Shown in pieces: positions 48,973-57,306 of a DNA stretch of 64,000 nt. The DNA comes from Streptomyces cavernicola (GTDB lineage: Bacteria; Actinomycetota; Actinomycetes; Streptomycetales; Streptomycetaceae). The notes under the pieces were generated by a model. That model was not told the DNA's origin. It saw only the letters and a program-made list of their open reading frames with translations, and made no database searches. The stretch is from contig NZ_JASCIQ010000001.1 of assembly GCF_029968035.1 (NCBI RefSeq), forward strand, positions 186,001-250,000, in the 5' to 3' direction. A program made the position numbers and the translations under genes. Each line of letters begins with the position of its first letter. The stretch's first letter is position 1.

Positions 48973-50167
48973 CCCTCAGGTCTACCACCTCCGCTCCGGC
49001 CACCCCGCACGCCCAGGACGCTCCGCTCACCGCGGCCACCAGCCGTACCCCGCCGCTCCCCGCGCAGCGCACCGCCAGCTCCACGAGCCGGCGCGCCTGC
49101 ACCTCGTCGAGGCCGCGCGCGAACCCGTCGGCGAGCACCGTGAGGGCCCCGGAGGCGGTCGCCGTCCCTGCGGGGCCGGCCGCGCCCGCCGGGTCCGCGG
49201 CGCGCACGCCGGGCCCGGTGAGCAGGACCAGGGCGAGCGCCAGAAACCTCAACTCGCCGTCCCCGAGCCGTCCGAGCGGCGTCGCGACCCGGTCGGGGCC
49301 GCGCTCCAGGACGCCCCGCACGGTGCCGTCGTCGAGCACCTGGGGCGTCACGTCGACGACCGGCCCCGCGCACCCGGCCCTCGCCACGCCCACGAGCGCC
49401 GCGTGCCGGTCCTCGCACTGGGCCCGGGTACGCCGAAGGACCTCGGCGAGGTTGTCGCAGCCGGGCCGCAGCAGCCCCTCGCCGACGCGCACCGTCGCCC
49501 GCATCCGCTCGGGCAGCGGGTCGCAGGGAAAGGCCGAGCGCAGGGCGACGACGACCTGTTCGGCGGCCTGCAGGACCCGGCGCTGCGCGTCCGTACTGCC
49601 CGCGACGCGCAGCGGGACCATGGCCGTGCCGAGGCGGTCGTCGGGGAGCGGGGCGCGGGTCACGGCGCTGGTGCCGGCCGTGTGCCAGGCGGCCTGCACG
49701 ACATGGGTGGAGGGGTCGCGCAGCGCGGTCTCGAAGAGCACGCCCCCGCCTCTGCCCGCGCCCCTGCCCGCGCCCCCGCCCGCGCTCAGCCGCTCGCCGA
49801 CGATCCGCAGGTCGGGCTCGGCCTGCACGGCGACGTCGAGGCGTACGGGTCCCGCGGGGCCCTCGGCCGTACAGCCGATGCGAAATCCGCGCCGCCGCTG
49901 CCGGTCGGGGCGGGCCTGGTCCGGTACGCAGTCGACGGCGTCGGGGAACGCCTCGTAGACGCTGCGCCCGTGACCGAGGCGGGCGAGTGCCTCGTACGCC
50001 TGCAGGGCACTGGACTTGCCGCTGCCGCTGGGGCCGTCGAGGAGGGTGACCGGGGCGAGCGGGAGGGTGGTGCCGCGGTGCGACTTGTAGGCGGAGAGGC
50101 GCAGTTCGGTGATCGCGGGGCAACTGCCGTCCACTGCTTGCGGGTTGCCCTCTTCGCGCACGGTCAT
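48965..50167 (-). CDS. AAA-family ATPase
   Basis: A 400-residue ATPase of the ABC/SMC-like AAA type. Walker A is LDGPSGSGKSSALQ (about 46-58); a signature-like GDGELRFLALALVLL and an acidic Walker B-like VLADGFARGLDEVQARRL follow in the C-terminal third. The N-terminal ITELRLSAYKSHRGTTLPL start is typical of RecF-like proteins. The Gly/Arg-rich GAGRGAGRGG segment in the middle is low-complexity. ATG 50167 is supported by conserved start context. Role unknown; coupled to MazG-like protein. Confidence 0.85.
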   Translation of the reverse strand: MTVREEGNPQAVDGSCPAITELRLSAYKSHRGTTLPLAPVTLLDGPSGSGKSSALQAYEALARLGHGRSVYEAFPDAVDCVPDQARPDRQRRRGFRIGCTAEGPAGPVRLDVAVQAEPDLRIVGERLSAGGGAGRGAGRGGGVLFETALRDPSTHVVQAAWHTAGTSAVTRAPLPDDRLGTAMVPLRVAGSTDAQRRVLQAAEQVVVALRSAFPCDPLPERMRATVRVGEGLLRPGCDNLAEVLRRTRAQCEDRHAALVGVARAGCAGPVVDVTPQVLDDGTVRGVLERGPDRVATPLGRLGDGELRFLALALVLLTGPGVRAADPAGAAGPAGTATASGALTVLADGFARGLDEVQARRLVELAVRCAGSGGVRLVAAVSGASWACGVAGAEVVDLRGD

Positions 50168-50269
50168 GCTCGCGACGCTACGGAGCGGGCGGTACGGCGA
50201 ACCGTTCCTCCTGAGGGCGGTTCGCGCGAAAGGGTTAGGGCTCTGGGGGTCGGTAGCCTGGGGGCACAG

Positions 50270-50299
50270 CCGTAGGCGTACGCCCCCCGTAGGCGTACG
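50270..50299. repeat. 13-bp direct repeat upstream of AAA ATPase gene
   Basis: CCGTAGGCGTACG at 50270-50282 recurs at 50287-50299 (period 17) in the 158-base gap between the SepF-like gene and the AAA ATPase gene, about 105-130 bases upstream of the ATPase start. It could be a regulator site. Confidence 0.5.
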
Positions 50300-50325
50300 G
50301 CAGACCGCTCGACGGCTGGGGCCGC

Positions 50326-50724
50326 TCAGCCGCGCGGGGCGGTCTCCGCGTCCTCCACGAAGCCCTGCACCTCGGTGCCGGGCGGGGTGAGGAGGAAGAC
50401 GTTCCGGTCGACCCGGTGCATACCGCTGCCGAGGCCCATGACGACGCCGCTGCTGAAGTCCAGTACGCGCTTGGCGACTTCGCTCTCCGCGCCGGACAGG
50501 TCGAGCAGCACCGGGATCTCGGACATCAGGGTCTCGGCGACCTCGCGGGCGTCGGAGAAGACGTTGACGCGGTGCACGACGAACTGGCGGCGGCTGTCGT
50601 GCTCGACGCCGGGCATGGCCCGGTGGCCCGGCCAGGAGGGCCACTCGTTGCTGCTGCGCAGCGGCACGACCTGGGCGAGCCCCTCCCACTGTTCGTCAGT
50701 GGCGTCGTGGCCGTAGCTGTTCAC
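50326..50724 (-). CDS. SepF-like protein
   Basis: A 132-residue protein of the SepF family, small proteins that tie FtsZ to the membrane during division. The core is FVVHRVNVFSDAREVAETLMSEIPVLLDLSGAESEVAKRVLDFSSGVVMGLGSGMHRVDRNVFLLTP. It lacks the long Gly-rich linker and the dcw-cluster position of the main SepF, so it is probably one of the Streptomyces SepF-like paralogues (Slf type) of uncertain role. GTG 50724 is preferred; ATG 50769 is the longer alternative. Confidence 0.88.
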   Translation of the reverse strand: MNSYGHDATDEQWEGLAQVVPLRSSNEWPSWPGHRAMPGVEHDSRRQFVVHRVNVFSDAREVAETLMSEIPVLLDLSGAESEVAKRVLDFSSGVVMGLGSGMHRVDRNVFLLTPPGTEVQGFVEDAETAPRG

Positions 50725-50925
50725 TGCCCCACCCCGTCCGGGCTCGCGATCGTTGTCTGTACCGGCCAATTCTTACGCCAACTCACCCGTTCGGCCCAAC
50801 TGCGACACGGGGTGGGGGCGGGACGGTTGTACGGGGCTTCGCTTCTGCCTCCCCCGCCCCTTCCCAGCTGCGCCGATCTGCGGCTGCGGCCGCGTGCTGG
50901 ACCTCGCCCGCCCTACGCTCAGGGC

Positions 50926-51219
50926 GTGGACGGAGACGAGCAGACAGCGCAGCTGGAGTGGTGGGCTAACCCGTCCACCTGCCTGGTGCGAATTCCGGTC
51001 ACGGTGACGGCCGTTGGCGACGGCACCGCGTGGGATGCCTCACCCCGGCTCGACGACACCGCCGCCCGGGAAAGCCTGGCCCAACTCATCGCCGACGACC
51101 CGTGGTTCACCCTCCGCGTGGAGGGCTCGGAGTCCGTCGTACGAGTCGAGCTCATCGACAGGCTCGACAAAGCCGCTCCCCTCCGGCTGACCGCACCCCT
51201 ACCCTCACCCCATGACTGA
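50926..51219 (+). CDS. Small conserved Streptomyces protein
   Basis: A 97-residue protein of unknown function: VDGDEQTAQLEWWANPSTCLVRIPVTV then AWDASPRLDDTAARESLAQLIADDPWFTLRVEGSESVVRVELID. It looks like a small alpha/beta protein with no signal or Cys motif. GTG 50926 follows CTCAGGGC. Its 3' end overlaps the fusion gene by eight bases, so they are probably co-translated. The 201 bases upstream hold a G-rich repeat fragment (near 50851) like the one at 9.2 kb. Confidence 0.65.
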   Translation: MDGDEQTAQLEWWANPSTCLVRIPVTVTAVGDGTAWDASPRLDDTAARESLAQLIADDPWFTLRVEGSESVVRVELIDRLDKAAPLRLTAPLPSPHD

Positions 51220-52858
51220 CCAACTGCTCCCCGTCAACGGCGTCGAGTTGTGTGTGGAGGCATTCGGAGACCCGCGTGCGCCGGTCGTGCTGCTCATCGG
51301 GGGCCGGGGCAGTTCGATGGACTGGTGGGAGCGCGGGTTCTGTGAGCGGCTCGCGGTGCGGCGGCGGGTGGTGCGGTACGACCTGCGGGACACCGGGCGT
51401 TCCCGCACCGCGCCGGCCGGGCGGCCCGACTACACCTTCGCCGATCTCGTCGAGGACGCGGCCGGTCTTATCGAAGCCCTGGACGTGCCCGCCGCCCACG
51501 TCGTGGGGATCTCGATGGGCGGCGCGATCGCGCAGTGCCTCGCCGTGAACCGGCCGGACCTTGTCCGCACCCTGACCCTGGTCGCGACCACCGCGACCCT
51601 CCCCGGCGTACCCGACGAACTGCCCGTCCCCGAACCGGAGTTGACGGCCTACTTCGAGTCGGCCGGGCAGCTCCCCGCACCGGACGGGGCAGACCGGGAC
51701 GCCCTCGCGGCGAGGCTCGTCGAGGACCAACGGGCCCTGATGCGCGCCGGGTTCGAGGAGCACCGGATCCGCGCCCTCGCCGAGCAGGCGGTGGACCGCT
51801 CCACCGACCCGGCCGCGATGGGCAACCACGAACTCCTCGAACCGGGACCGGAACCCTCCGCCGCCTTGGCGGACATCACCGCGCCGACCCTCGTCCTGCA
51901 CGGCAGCGCCGACCCGCTCTTCCCGCTCGCGCACGGCCGGGCCCTGGCCGACGCGATCCCGGGCGCGGAGCTCCTCGTACTGGACGGGGCCGGCCACGAA
52001 CCCCCGCCGCCCGCCTCCTGGGACACCGTGATCCCGGCGCTCCTGCGGCACACCTCGGCCGGGCCGGAGGCCGAGGAGAAGCTGATCGTGCGGGGCGCGG
52101 CCGCGGACCCGACCGGCTGGTTCGAGCAGCTCTACGCCGCCGGGGCCGCCGGCGAGACCGAGCTGCCGTGGGCTCGTACGGTGCCCAACCCGCTGTTGGC
52201 CGACTGGGCGCGGGACCGCGGCGTCTCGGGACCCGGGCGGGCGGTCGTGGTGGGCTGCGGGCTGGGCGCGGACGCCGAGTTCGTCTCCGGGCTCGGCTTC
52301 GAGACCAGCGCGTTCGACCTCAGCGAGACCGCGATCAGGCTGTGCCGGGAGCGCTGGCCCGGCACGACCGTCGACTACCGGACGGCGGACCTGCTCGACC
52401 TGCCCGCCGAGTGGCGCGGCGCCTTCGACCTGGTGGTCGAGGTGATCACCGTCCAGGCCCTGCCCCCGGCGCTCCGCACACCCGCCACGGCCGGCGTCCG
52501 CAGCCTGCTCGCCCCCGGCGGCACACTCCTCGTCGTGGCACTTCGGCAGGAGCGGGCGGAACCGGCGGGGACAGGCCCGACCGGGGCAGGACCGACCGGG
52601 GCAGGGCCCGCGGGTTCCGGGCCCGCGGGTTCCGGGCCCGCCGGTTCCGGGCCCGCCGGTTCCGGGCCCGCCGATTCCGGGCCCGCCGATTCCGGGCCGC
52701 CCTATCCGCTCACCCGGGCCGATCTGGACGCGTTCGCCGCCGACGGCGTCGAGGCCGTCGCGATCACCCCGGCCGACCAGCCCACCGCCGGCCCCGGCCG
52801 GTCCTCGGCGGTCGCCGCGGGACCCCGCTGGCTCGGGGAGTTCCGCCGGAGCCGATGA
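51212..52858 (+). CDS. Alpha/beta-hydrolase fused to SAM-dependent methyltransferase
   Basis: A 548-residue fusion. Residues 1-280 are an alpha/beta hydrolase (FLGISMGGA-like VVGISMGGAIAQ with Ser near 101, VLHGSADPLFP with Asp near 234, DGAGHEPPPP with His near 262). Residues about 300-548 are a class I methyltransferase of the TPMT-like type (AVVVGCGLGADAEFVSGLGFETSAFDLSETAI binds SAM). Eight copies of a five-residue GPAGS/GPTGA/GPADS repeat (about 452-495) lie inside or just after the methyltransferase core. ATG 51212 overlaps the preceding gene by eight bases. The two activities may act in sequence on one carboxyl compound; unproven. Confidence 0.85.
   Translation: MTDQLLPVNGVELCVEAFGDPRAPVVLLIGGRGSSMDWWERGFCERLAVRRRVVRYDLRDTGRSRTAPAGRPDYTFADLVEDAAGLIEALDVPAAHVVGISMGGAIAQCLAVNRPDLVRTLTLVATTATLPGVPDELPVPEPELTAYFESAGQLPAPDGADRDALAARLVEDQRALMRAGFEEHRIRALAEQAVDRSTDPAAMGNHELLEPGPEPSAALADITAPTLVLHGSADPLFPLAHGRALADAIPGAELLVLDGAGHEPPPPASWDTVIPALLRHTSAGPEAEEKLIVRGAAADPTGWFEQLYAAGAAGETELPWARTVPNPLLADWARDRGVSGPGRAVVVGCGLGADAEFVSGLGFETSAFDLSETAIRLCRERWPGTTVDYRTADLLDLPAEWRGAFDLVVEVITVQALPPALRTPATAGVRSLLAPGGTLLVVALRQERAEPAGTGPTGAGPTGAGPAGSGPAGSGPAGSGPAGSGPADSGPADSGPPYPLTRADLDAFAADGVEAVAITPADQPTAGPGRSSAVAAGPRWLGEFRRSR
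52562..52697. repeat. 15-bp tandem repeat encoding GPAGS units
   Basis: Eight to nine copies of a 15-base unit of the form GGGCCCGCGGGTTCC/GGGCCCGCCGGTTCC inside the hydrolase-methyltransferase gene. Adjacent copies are identical or differ by one or two bases, the mark of recent slippage or recombination. Confidence 0.85.
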
Positions 52859-53005
52859 CAGCGCGAAGCGGACGACCGAGCCGTGAGCACCGCTCCGGGC
52901 GGATGCGGCGGCGGCCCGGTCGGAACGTAACCCTGCGGGCACCCGATGGCACATCAACTTCCCTATGCTGACGGCCAGTTGACCAGCCACCCCCTGGAGC
53001 CCGCC

Positions 53006-53822
53006 ATGCCCGTCCCGGAGAACACCCCCGCCGCCCTGCGCATCGACACCAGCCGGCCGCATCCCGCGCGGATGTACGACTGGTTCCTCGGCGGCAAGGA
53101 CCACTACGAGGTGGACGAGGCGATGGGCCGTCAGATGCTGGCGGTGGAGCCGAGCATCCCGGTGATGGCGAAGGTGAACCGCGCGTTCATGCACCGCGCC
53201 ACGCGCTGGCTGACCCGGCACGGCGTCCGGCAGTTCCTGGACATCGGCACCGGCATCCCCACCGAGCCCAACCTCCACCAGGTCGCGCAGCGGTCCGCGC
53301 CCACGACGCGCGTCGTGTACTGCGACAACGACCCGATCGTCCTCGCCCACGCGGAGGCCCTGCTCAGCGGCACCCCCGTAGGGCGCGATCGACTACGTAC
53401 AGGCCGACGCGCGCGATGTGGACGAGATTCTCGAACAGGCGGGCAGAACCCTGGACTTCGAGCGTCCGGTGGCGCTTTCGCTGATCTCGCTGCTGCACTT
53501 CGTGACCGAGGAGGACGGCGCGTACGAGCTGGTGGCGCGACTCATGGACGTACTCGCGCCGGGCAGCCACCTGGTGATCTCGCACCTCACGGCCGACTTC
53601 CACCCGGAGGAGGCGCGGCAGGTCGACGCCCTGTACAAGGCCAAGGGCCTCACCCTCGCGCCGCGCGACCGCGAGCAGTTCGCGCGCTTCTTCCAGGGCC
53701 TCGACCTCGCCGAACCCGGCATCGTCGCCGCCGAGTCCTGGCACCCGGAACTCGGCGACCCGGTCCCCGGCCAGGAGGACATCGTGAGCGCGGGGTATGT
53801 GGCGGTGGGGCGGAAGGGGTGA
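53006..53822 (+). pseudogene. DUF574 S-adenosyl methyltransferase, frameshifted
   Basis: A SAM-dependent methyltransferase of the Streptomyces DUF574 family (about 270 residues), broken into two frames. The first part (ATG 53006; IDTSRPHPARMYDWFLGGKDHYEVDE, FLDIGTGIPTEPNLHQVA) runs in one frame; the second (DEILEQAGRTLDFERPVALSLI to GYVAVGRKG) resumes in another at about 53382. Leaving out the T at 53379 restores a continuous reading (…SGTPEGAIDYVQADARDVDEIL…). So it is either a real single-base mutation or a sequencing error. The intact flanking codon use argues for a recent event or error. Function unknown even for intact relatives. Confidence 0.85.
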
Positions 53823-53846
53823 CTTGCTTCTCGGGCCAGCCGTTTC

Positions 53847-55442
53847 CTACGGGTCCTGCGTCGACGGCCCGTCGAGGTCGAGGCGGATCAGGGCGAGTGC
53901 TTCTGCGATCTCCTCGGTCAGTTCGTGGTCCGGGCCGTAGACGACGCACAGGTCTTCGTACAGCGGTTCCAGGATGTGCCGGGACTCGGTCGTCCGACCC
54001 TGCGCGAGCAGCAACATCCCGATGTCTCGCCGGAGTTCGACGGCTTCCTCGCTGACGTCGCCGTCCACGGACCGGACCAGGGCCAGGAGGTCTTCGAGGG
54101 CGGCGAGCGCCTCGGTGACCTGGCCCAGCTCCGCACGGCAGCGCGCGGCCTGGGCTCGGCAGGCGCGGGCCTGCTCGCTGCCGGGGCCGGAGGTGCGGCC
54201 GTAGGCGTCCGCCAGAGAGTCGAACTCGGGCAGCGCCGACCGGTAGTCCCCGCCGAGCAGCTGGATGGCGGCTCGATGGGTACGCAGTTCCAGGACCTGT
54301 CGGCTCTCGGAGCCGAGGGCGTGCGCCGCTCGCTCGACGATCTCGCCGAGCACCTCGGCGGCCTGCGCGAACCGCTCCTCGTCGAGGAGGTCGTTCGCGT
54401 GCGCGTAGGCGTCCTTGATCTCCTCGCGAAGCACGCCGGGGACCGGGGCGGGTCCGGGCTGCGCGGCCGGTTGCCCTCCCTCGGCCGGAGGCTGCTGCTG
54501 CGCCCGCGCGCGGGCGCGGGGCGCGTACGGGTTGCGGAACAGCCCCGTCGGGTCGGGCACTCCGGTCGGCCCGGCTTCGTTCCGTGCGGGCTCCGATCCC
54601 GGCGGAGGCAGGTACGGCCGCAGCCGCTCGTACACCTCCTGAACGTCGGCAGGCCGTGCCTCGGGGGCCTTGCGCAGCAGGTGCAGGACGAGCTCCTCCA
54701 GCGGGGACGGCACGTCCGCCCGCAGCTCGCACAACGGCTGGGGCGCGGCGTTCACGTGCTGGAACATGAGCGCGTATTCACTGTCCGCGGTGAACAGGAG
54801 CTGCCCGCCGAGGAGTTCGTGCAGCACGCACCCGAGGGCGTACAGGTCGGTCTGCGGGGTGATCCGGCCGCCGCGGACCTGCTCGGGGGCCATGTACTGG
54901 TAGGTACCGATGGGTGTCCCGGTGGCGGTCAGTTTCGTGACGTCCGTGCGGAGGATCGCGGCGATCCCGAAGTCGAGGACCTTCACGGTTCCGTCCCGCG
55001 CCACGAGGATGTTGCCCGGCTTCAGGTCGCGGTGGATGGCCGGCACGTCATGAGCGTGCGACAGCACCGTCGCCACCTGCGCGGCGACGGCCACCGCCCA
55101 CTCCACGGGCAGCGGCCGGCCGTCCCGGAGGTAGGCGGACAGCGGTACGCCGTCGACCAGCTCCATGACGAGAAACAGCCGCTCCAGGGAGTCGTCGAGC
55201 ACCGCGTCGTACACCTGCGGCACACCGGGATGCTGAATGCGGGCGGTGATGCGCGCCTCGCGCCGGAACCGTTTCGCGAACTCCTCGGCGAGTTCCGGCG
55301 AGGTGACGGACTGCCGGCGGACCAGCTTCACGGCGACGGGCCGGTCGAGCACGGCGTCGTATCCACGCCACACGTCCCCCATGCCGCCGTGGCTGAGCTC
55401 CTCCACGAGCTCGTACCGGTCGCCGATCCTCTGCTGTGACAC
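53847..55442 (-). CDS. Serine/threonine protein kinase with TPR-like tail
   Basis: A 531-residue Hanks-type kinase. N-terminal catalytic domain: ELSHGGMGDVWRGYDAVLDRPVAVKLV with Lys near 39, HRDLKPGN (137-144), DFG (157-159) and APEQVRGGRITPQTDLYALGCVL. A Pro-rich linker (about 305-345) leads to a helical C-terminal half with repeated AYAHANDLLDEERFAQAAEVLG-like and ALEDLLALVRSVDGDVSEEAVELRRDIGMLLLAQG units, probably TPR repeats. No membrane segment. GTG 55442 gives the typical start VSQQRIGDRYELVEEL. It is convergent with the broken methyltransferase and upstream of the ATPase gene on the same strand. Confidence 0.92.
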   Translation of the reverse strand: MSQQRIGDRYELVEELSHGGMGDVWRGYDAVLDRPVAVKLVRRQSVTSPELAEEFAKRFRREARITARIQHPGVPQVYDAVLDDSLERLFLVMELVDGVPLSAYLRDGRPLPVEWAVAVAAQVATVLSHAHDVPAIHRDLKPGNILVARDGTVKVLDFGIAAILRTDVTKLTATGTPIGTYQYMAPEQVRGGRITPQTDLYALGCVLHELLGGQLLFTADSEYALMFQHVNAAPQPLCELRADVPSPLEELVLHLLRKAPEARPADVQEVYERLRPYLPPPGSEPARNEAGPTGVPDPTGLFRNPYAPRARARAQQQPPAEGGQPAAQPGPAPVPGVLREEIKDAYAHANDLLDEERFAQAAEVLGEIVERAAHALGSESRQVLELRTHRAAIQLLGGDYRSALPEFDSLADAYGRTSGPGSEQARACRAQAARCRAELGQVTEALAALEDLLALVRSVDGDVSEEAVELRRDIGMLLLAQGRTTESRHILEPLYEDLCVVYGPDHELTEEIAEALALIRLDLDGPSTQDP

Positions 55443-55579
55443 CTTGCCTGCCCCCGTGGCGTACTGCTTGCGCTTCGGCTCGCTTGCCCGGTGGCGGTGG
55501 CGGCCGACTCGACCTGGTCGGAGCAAGTCTCACCTCTGGGGCGATCTTCCGTCCAGGAGGGCGAGCGGGGGCGCGGGCC

Positions 55580-56071
55580 TTACGGCTGAAAAGCAGCGTC
55601 GACGGTTACGGATCGCGGCCGGTCGTACTCTGCCCAGACGGTCTTGCCCGGACCGCCGCAGGTGCGCGGGTGCCAGCCCCAGCGGGTGGCGAGGCAGGCG
55701 ACAAGGAGGAGACCCCGTCCGCCGGTTCCGAGCAGGTTGGTGCCAACGCTTGCGGGTTCCGGCTCTTGGTCGCCGCGGGTGTCGGTGACTTCGGTCCGTA
55801 CGGCGTTGGTGTGGGCGGCGAGCCGGAGGCGGAAGTCCCGGCCAGGAACGCGGCCATGGCGTACGGCGTTCGCGGCAAGCTCGGCCACGAGCAGTGTGAG
55901 GGCGTCGTGCTCGTCGGAGCCGTAGGGAATGCCCCAGGTATTCAGTCGCTCTCCACAGAGGCGTCGGGCCAGGCGGGCACCGCGCGGGGTGGAGGTGAAC
56001 CGCATCTCGAACTGCACTTCCTTGTCGCCGAGTTGGGTGGGTCGGTCTTCCGTTGTGGGGTTGTTCGTCAT
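55580..56071 (-). CDS. ATP-binding regulatory protein (HATPase_c_2)
   Basis: A 163-residue anti-sigma-type ATPase: LLVAELAANAVRHGRVPGRDF is the N-box, EVTDTRGDQEPEP the G1-like box and GTGGRGLLLVACLATRWGWHPRTCGG the G2 region. Streptomyces often places such a gene divergent from an HTH (DUF5753)/DUF397 pair, as here. ATG 56071 is the conserved start (MTNNPTTEDRPTQLG); the extension upstream overlaps the divergent gene. Partner unknown. Confidence 0.87.
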   Translation of the reverse strand: MTNNPTTEDRPTQLGDKEVQFEMRFTSTPRGARLARRLCGERLNTWGIPYGSDEHDALTLLVAELAANAVRHGRVPGRDFRLRLAAHTNAVRTEVTDTRGDQEPEPASVGTNLLGTGGRGLLLVACLATRWGWHPRTCGGPGKTVWAEYDRPRSVTVDAAFQP

Positions 56072-56181
56072 GGCTCCACGGTGCGGTCCGGTGGCGTAGC
56101 GTGACCATGGGTGGCGCGCTGTCACGACGGCTCTGTACGCGGGGGCTGTGCGCGTTGTACGCGGCGGGAAGGGCGGGCGCG

Positions 56182-57030
56182 ATGGAGCGCGAGGAACACG
56201 ACGGGGAGCTGGGCGAGCGCCCTGAGGACGACCCCGGCTCGGGCGTAGTGGTGGCGTTCGGGCGGCAGTTGAAGGCGTTGCGGTTGCGGGCGGGCCTCGA
56301 CCGTGCGGAGTTCGGGAGGCTCGTGGGGTACGCGGCCCAGTCCGTGGCGTCGTTCGAGCAGGGGCGCCGGATTCCGCCGCCGCGGTTCATCGAGCGGGCG
56401 GATGAAGTCCTGGATGCGCGGGGGGTGTTGACCGCCATGAAGGAGGAGGTGGGGCGGGCTCAGTATCCGGCGTTCTTCCGGGACATGGCCCGCCTGGAAG
56501 CAGAGGCGGTGGAGTTGTGCGTCTACGACACGCATGTGATCAACGGCCTGTTGCAGACCGAGGACTACACGCGTGCGCTCCTCAGGATGCGACGCCCCTT
56601 GCTGGATGAGGAAACCATCGAATCCAGGGTGGCGGCCCGCCTCGCGCGGCACGACATCTTCAACCGGTGGCCGGCCCCGTTGCTGAGCTTCGTGCTGGAG
56701 GAGTCTGTTCTCCGTAAGCCGCTCGGCGGCAGGGCAGTCCAGCGGGGGCAGCTGGAGCAACTGCTCCTGATCGGGCAGAAGCGGAGCGTGGAACTTCAGG
56801 TGATGCCACTCGACCGGGAGGACAACGCCGGGGTCGACGGCCCGTTCACCGTGATCGCACGCAAGGGCGGTGAGCAGCTCCTGTACACCGAAGTACAGGG
56901 TCGCAGCCGCCTGTTGTCGGATCGGGAGGAGACCCGACTGGCTGCCGCACGCTATGGGATCATCCGGAGCCAGGCCCTCACTCCACGAGAGTCACTGACG
57001 TTGGTCGAGAAGTTGCTGGGAGAGCTATGA
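56182..57030 (+). CDS. XRE-type HTH regulator with DUF5753
   Basis: A 282-residue regulator of the large Streptomyces HTH/DUF5753 family. The helix-turn-helix (LKALRLRAGLDRAEFGRLVGYAAQSVASFEQGRRIPPPRF) is near residues 25-65, followed by the DUF5753 sensor-like domain (ELCVYDTHVINGLLQTEDYTRALL, LLSFVLEESVLRKPLGG, MPLDREDNAGVDGPFTVI). ATG 56182 is chosen over ATG 56107, which lies in a poorly conserved stretch. The DUF397 gene follows with an ATGA overlap, and the ATP-binding protein gene is divergent. Some relatives act in development or antibiotic control. Confidence 0.9.
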   Translation: MEREEHDGELGERPEDDPGSGVVVAFGRQLKALRLRAGLDRAEFGRLVGYAAQSVASFEQGRRIPPPRFIERADEVLDARGVLTAMKEEVGRAQYPAFFRDMARLEAEAVELCVYDTHVINGLLQTEDYTRALLRMRRPLLDEETIESRVAARLARHDIFNRWPAPLLSFVLEESVLRKPLGGRAVQRGQLEQLLLIGQKRSVELQVMPLDREDNAGVDGPFTVIARKGGEQLLYTEVQGRSRLLSDREETRLAAARYGIIRSQALTPRESLTLVEKLLGEL

Positions 57031-57242
57031 ACACCGGAGAAACCACGCCTGCTCGGCCGGAGCTCGCTTGGTTCAAGAGCAGCTACAGCGGCGCCGAAGG
57101 CGGCCAGTGCGTCGAGGTGGCCGCCACCGCCGATGCCGTGCACATCCGGGACTCCAAGAGGCCACTTACCAGCCCAACCCTGGCCGTTGGACGCGAAGCA
57201 TGGGCCGGATTCCTCGACCTGGCCGCCGAGTCGCCGGCGTAA
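57027..57242 (+). CDS. DUF397 protein
   Basis: A 71-residue protein of the BldB-like DUF397 family: ELAWFKSSYSGAEGGQCVEVAATADAVHIRDSKRPLTSPTLAVGREAWAGFL matches the family core. DUF397 proteins pair with the HTH/DUF5753 regulator encoded just upstream; in characterised pairs the small protein binds and modulates its partner. ATG 57027 overlaps the upstream stop by four bases. A strong terminator follows. Confidence 0.95.
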   Translation: MNTGETTPARPELAWFKSSYSGAEGGQCVEVAATADAVHIRDSKRPLTSPTLAVGREAWAGFLDLAAESPA

Positions 57243-57254
57243 GGCGAACGCACC

Positions 57255-57293
57255 GCGGGCCCGCGTACACCACCCCGGTGTACGCGGGCCCGC
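57255..57293. terminator. Very strong bidirectional terminator
   Basis: A perfect 17-base stem: GCGGGCCCGCGTACACC and its exact complement, with a five-base loop, in the 64-base gap between the convergent DUF397 and hsdR genes. It seals the regulator operon from the restriction operon. Confidence 0.92.
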
Positions 57294-57306
57294 CTGCATC
57301 CCACTC

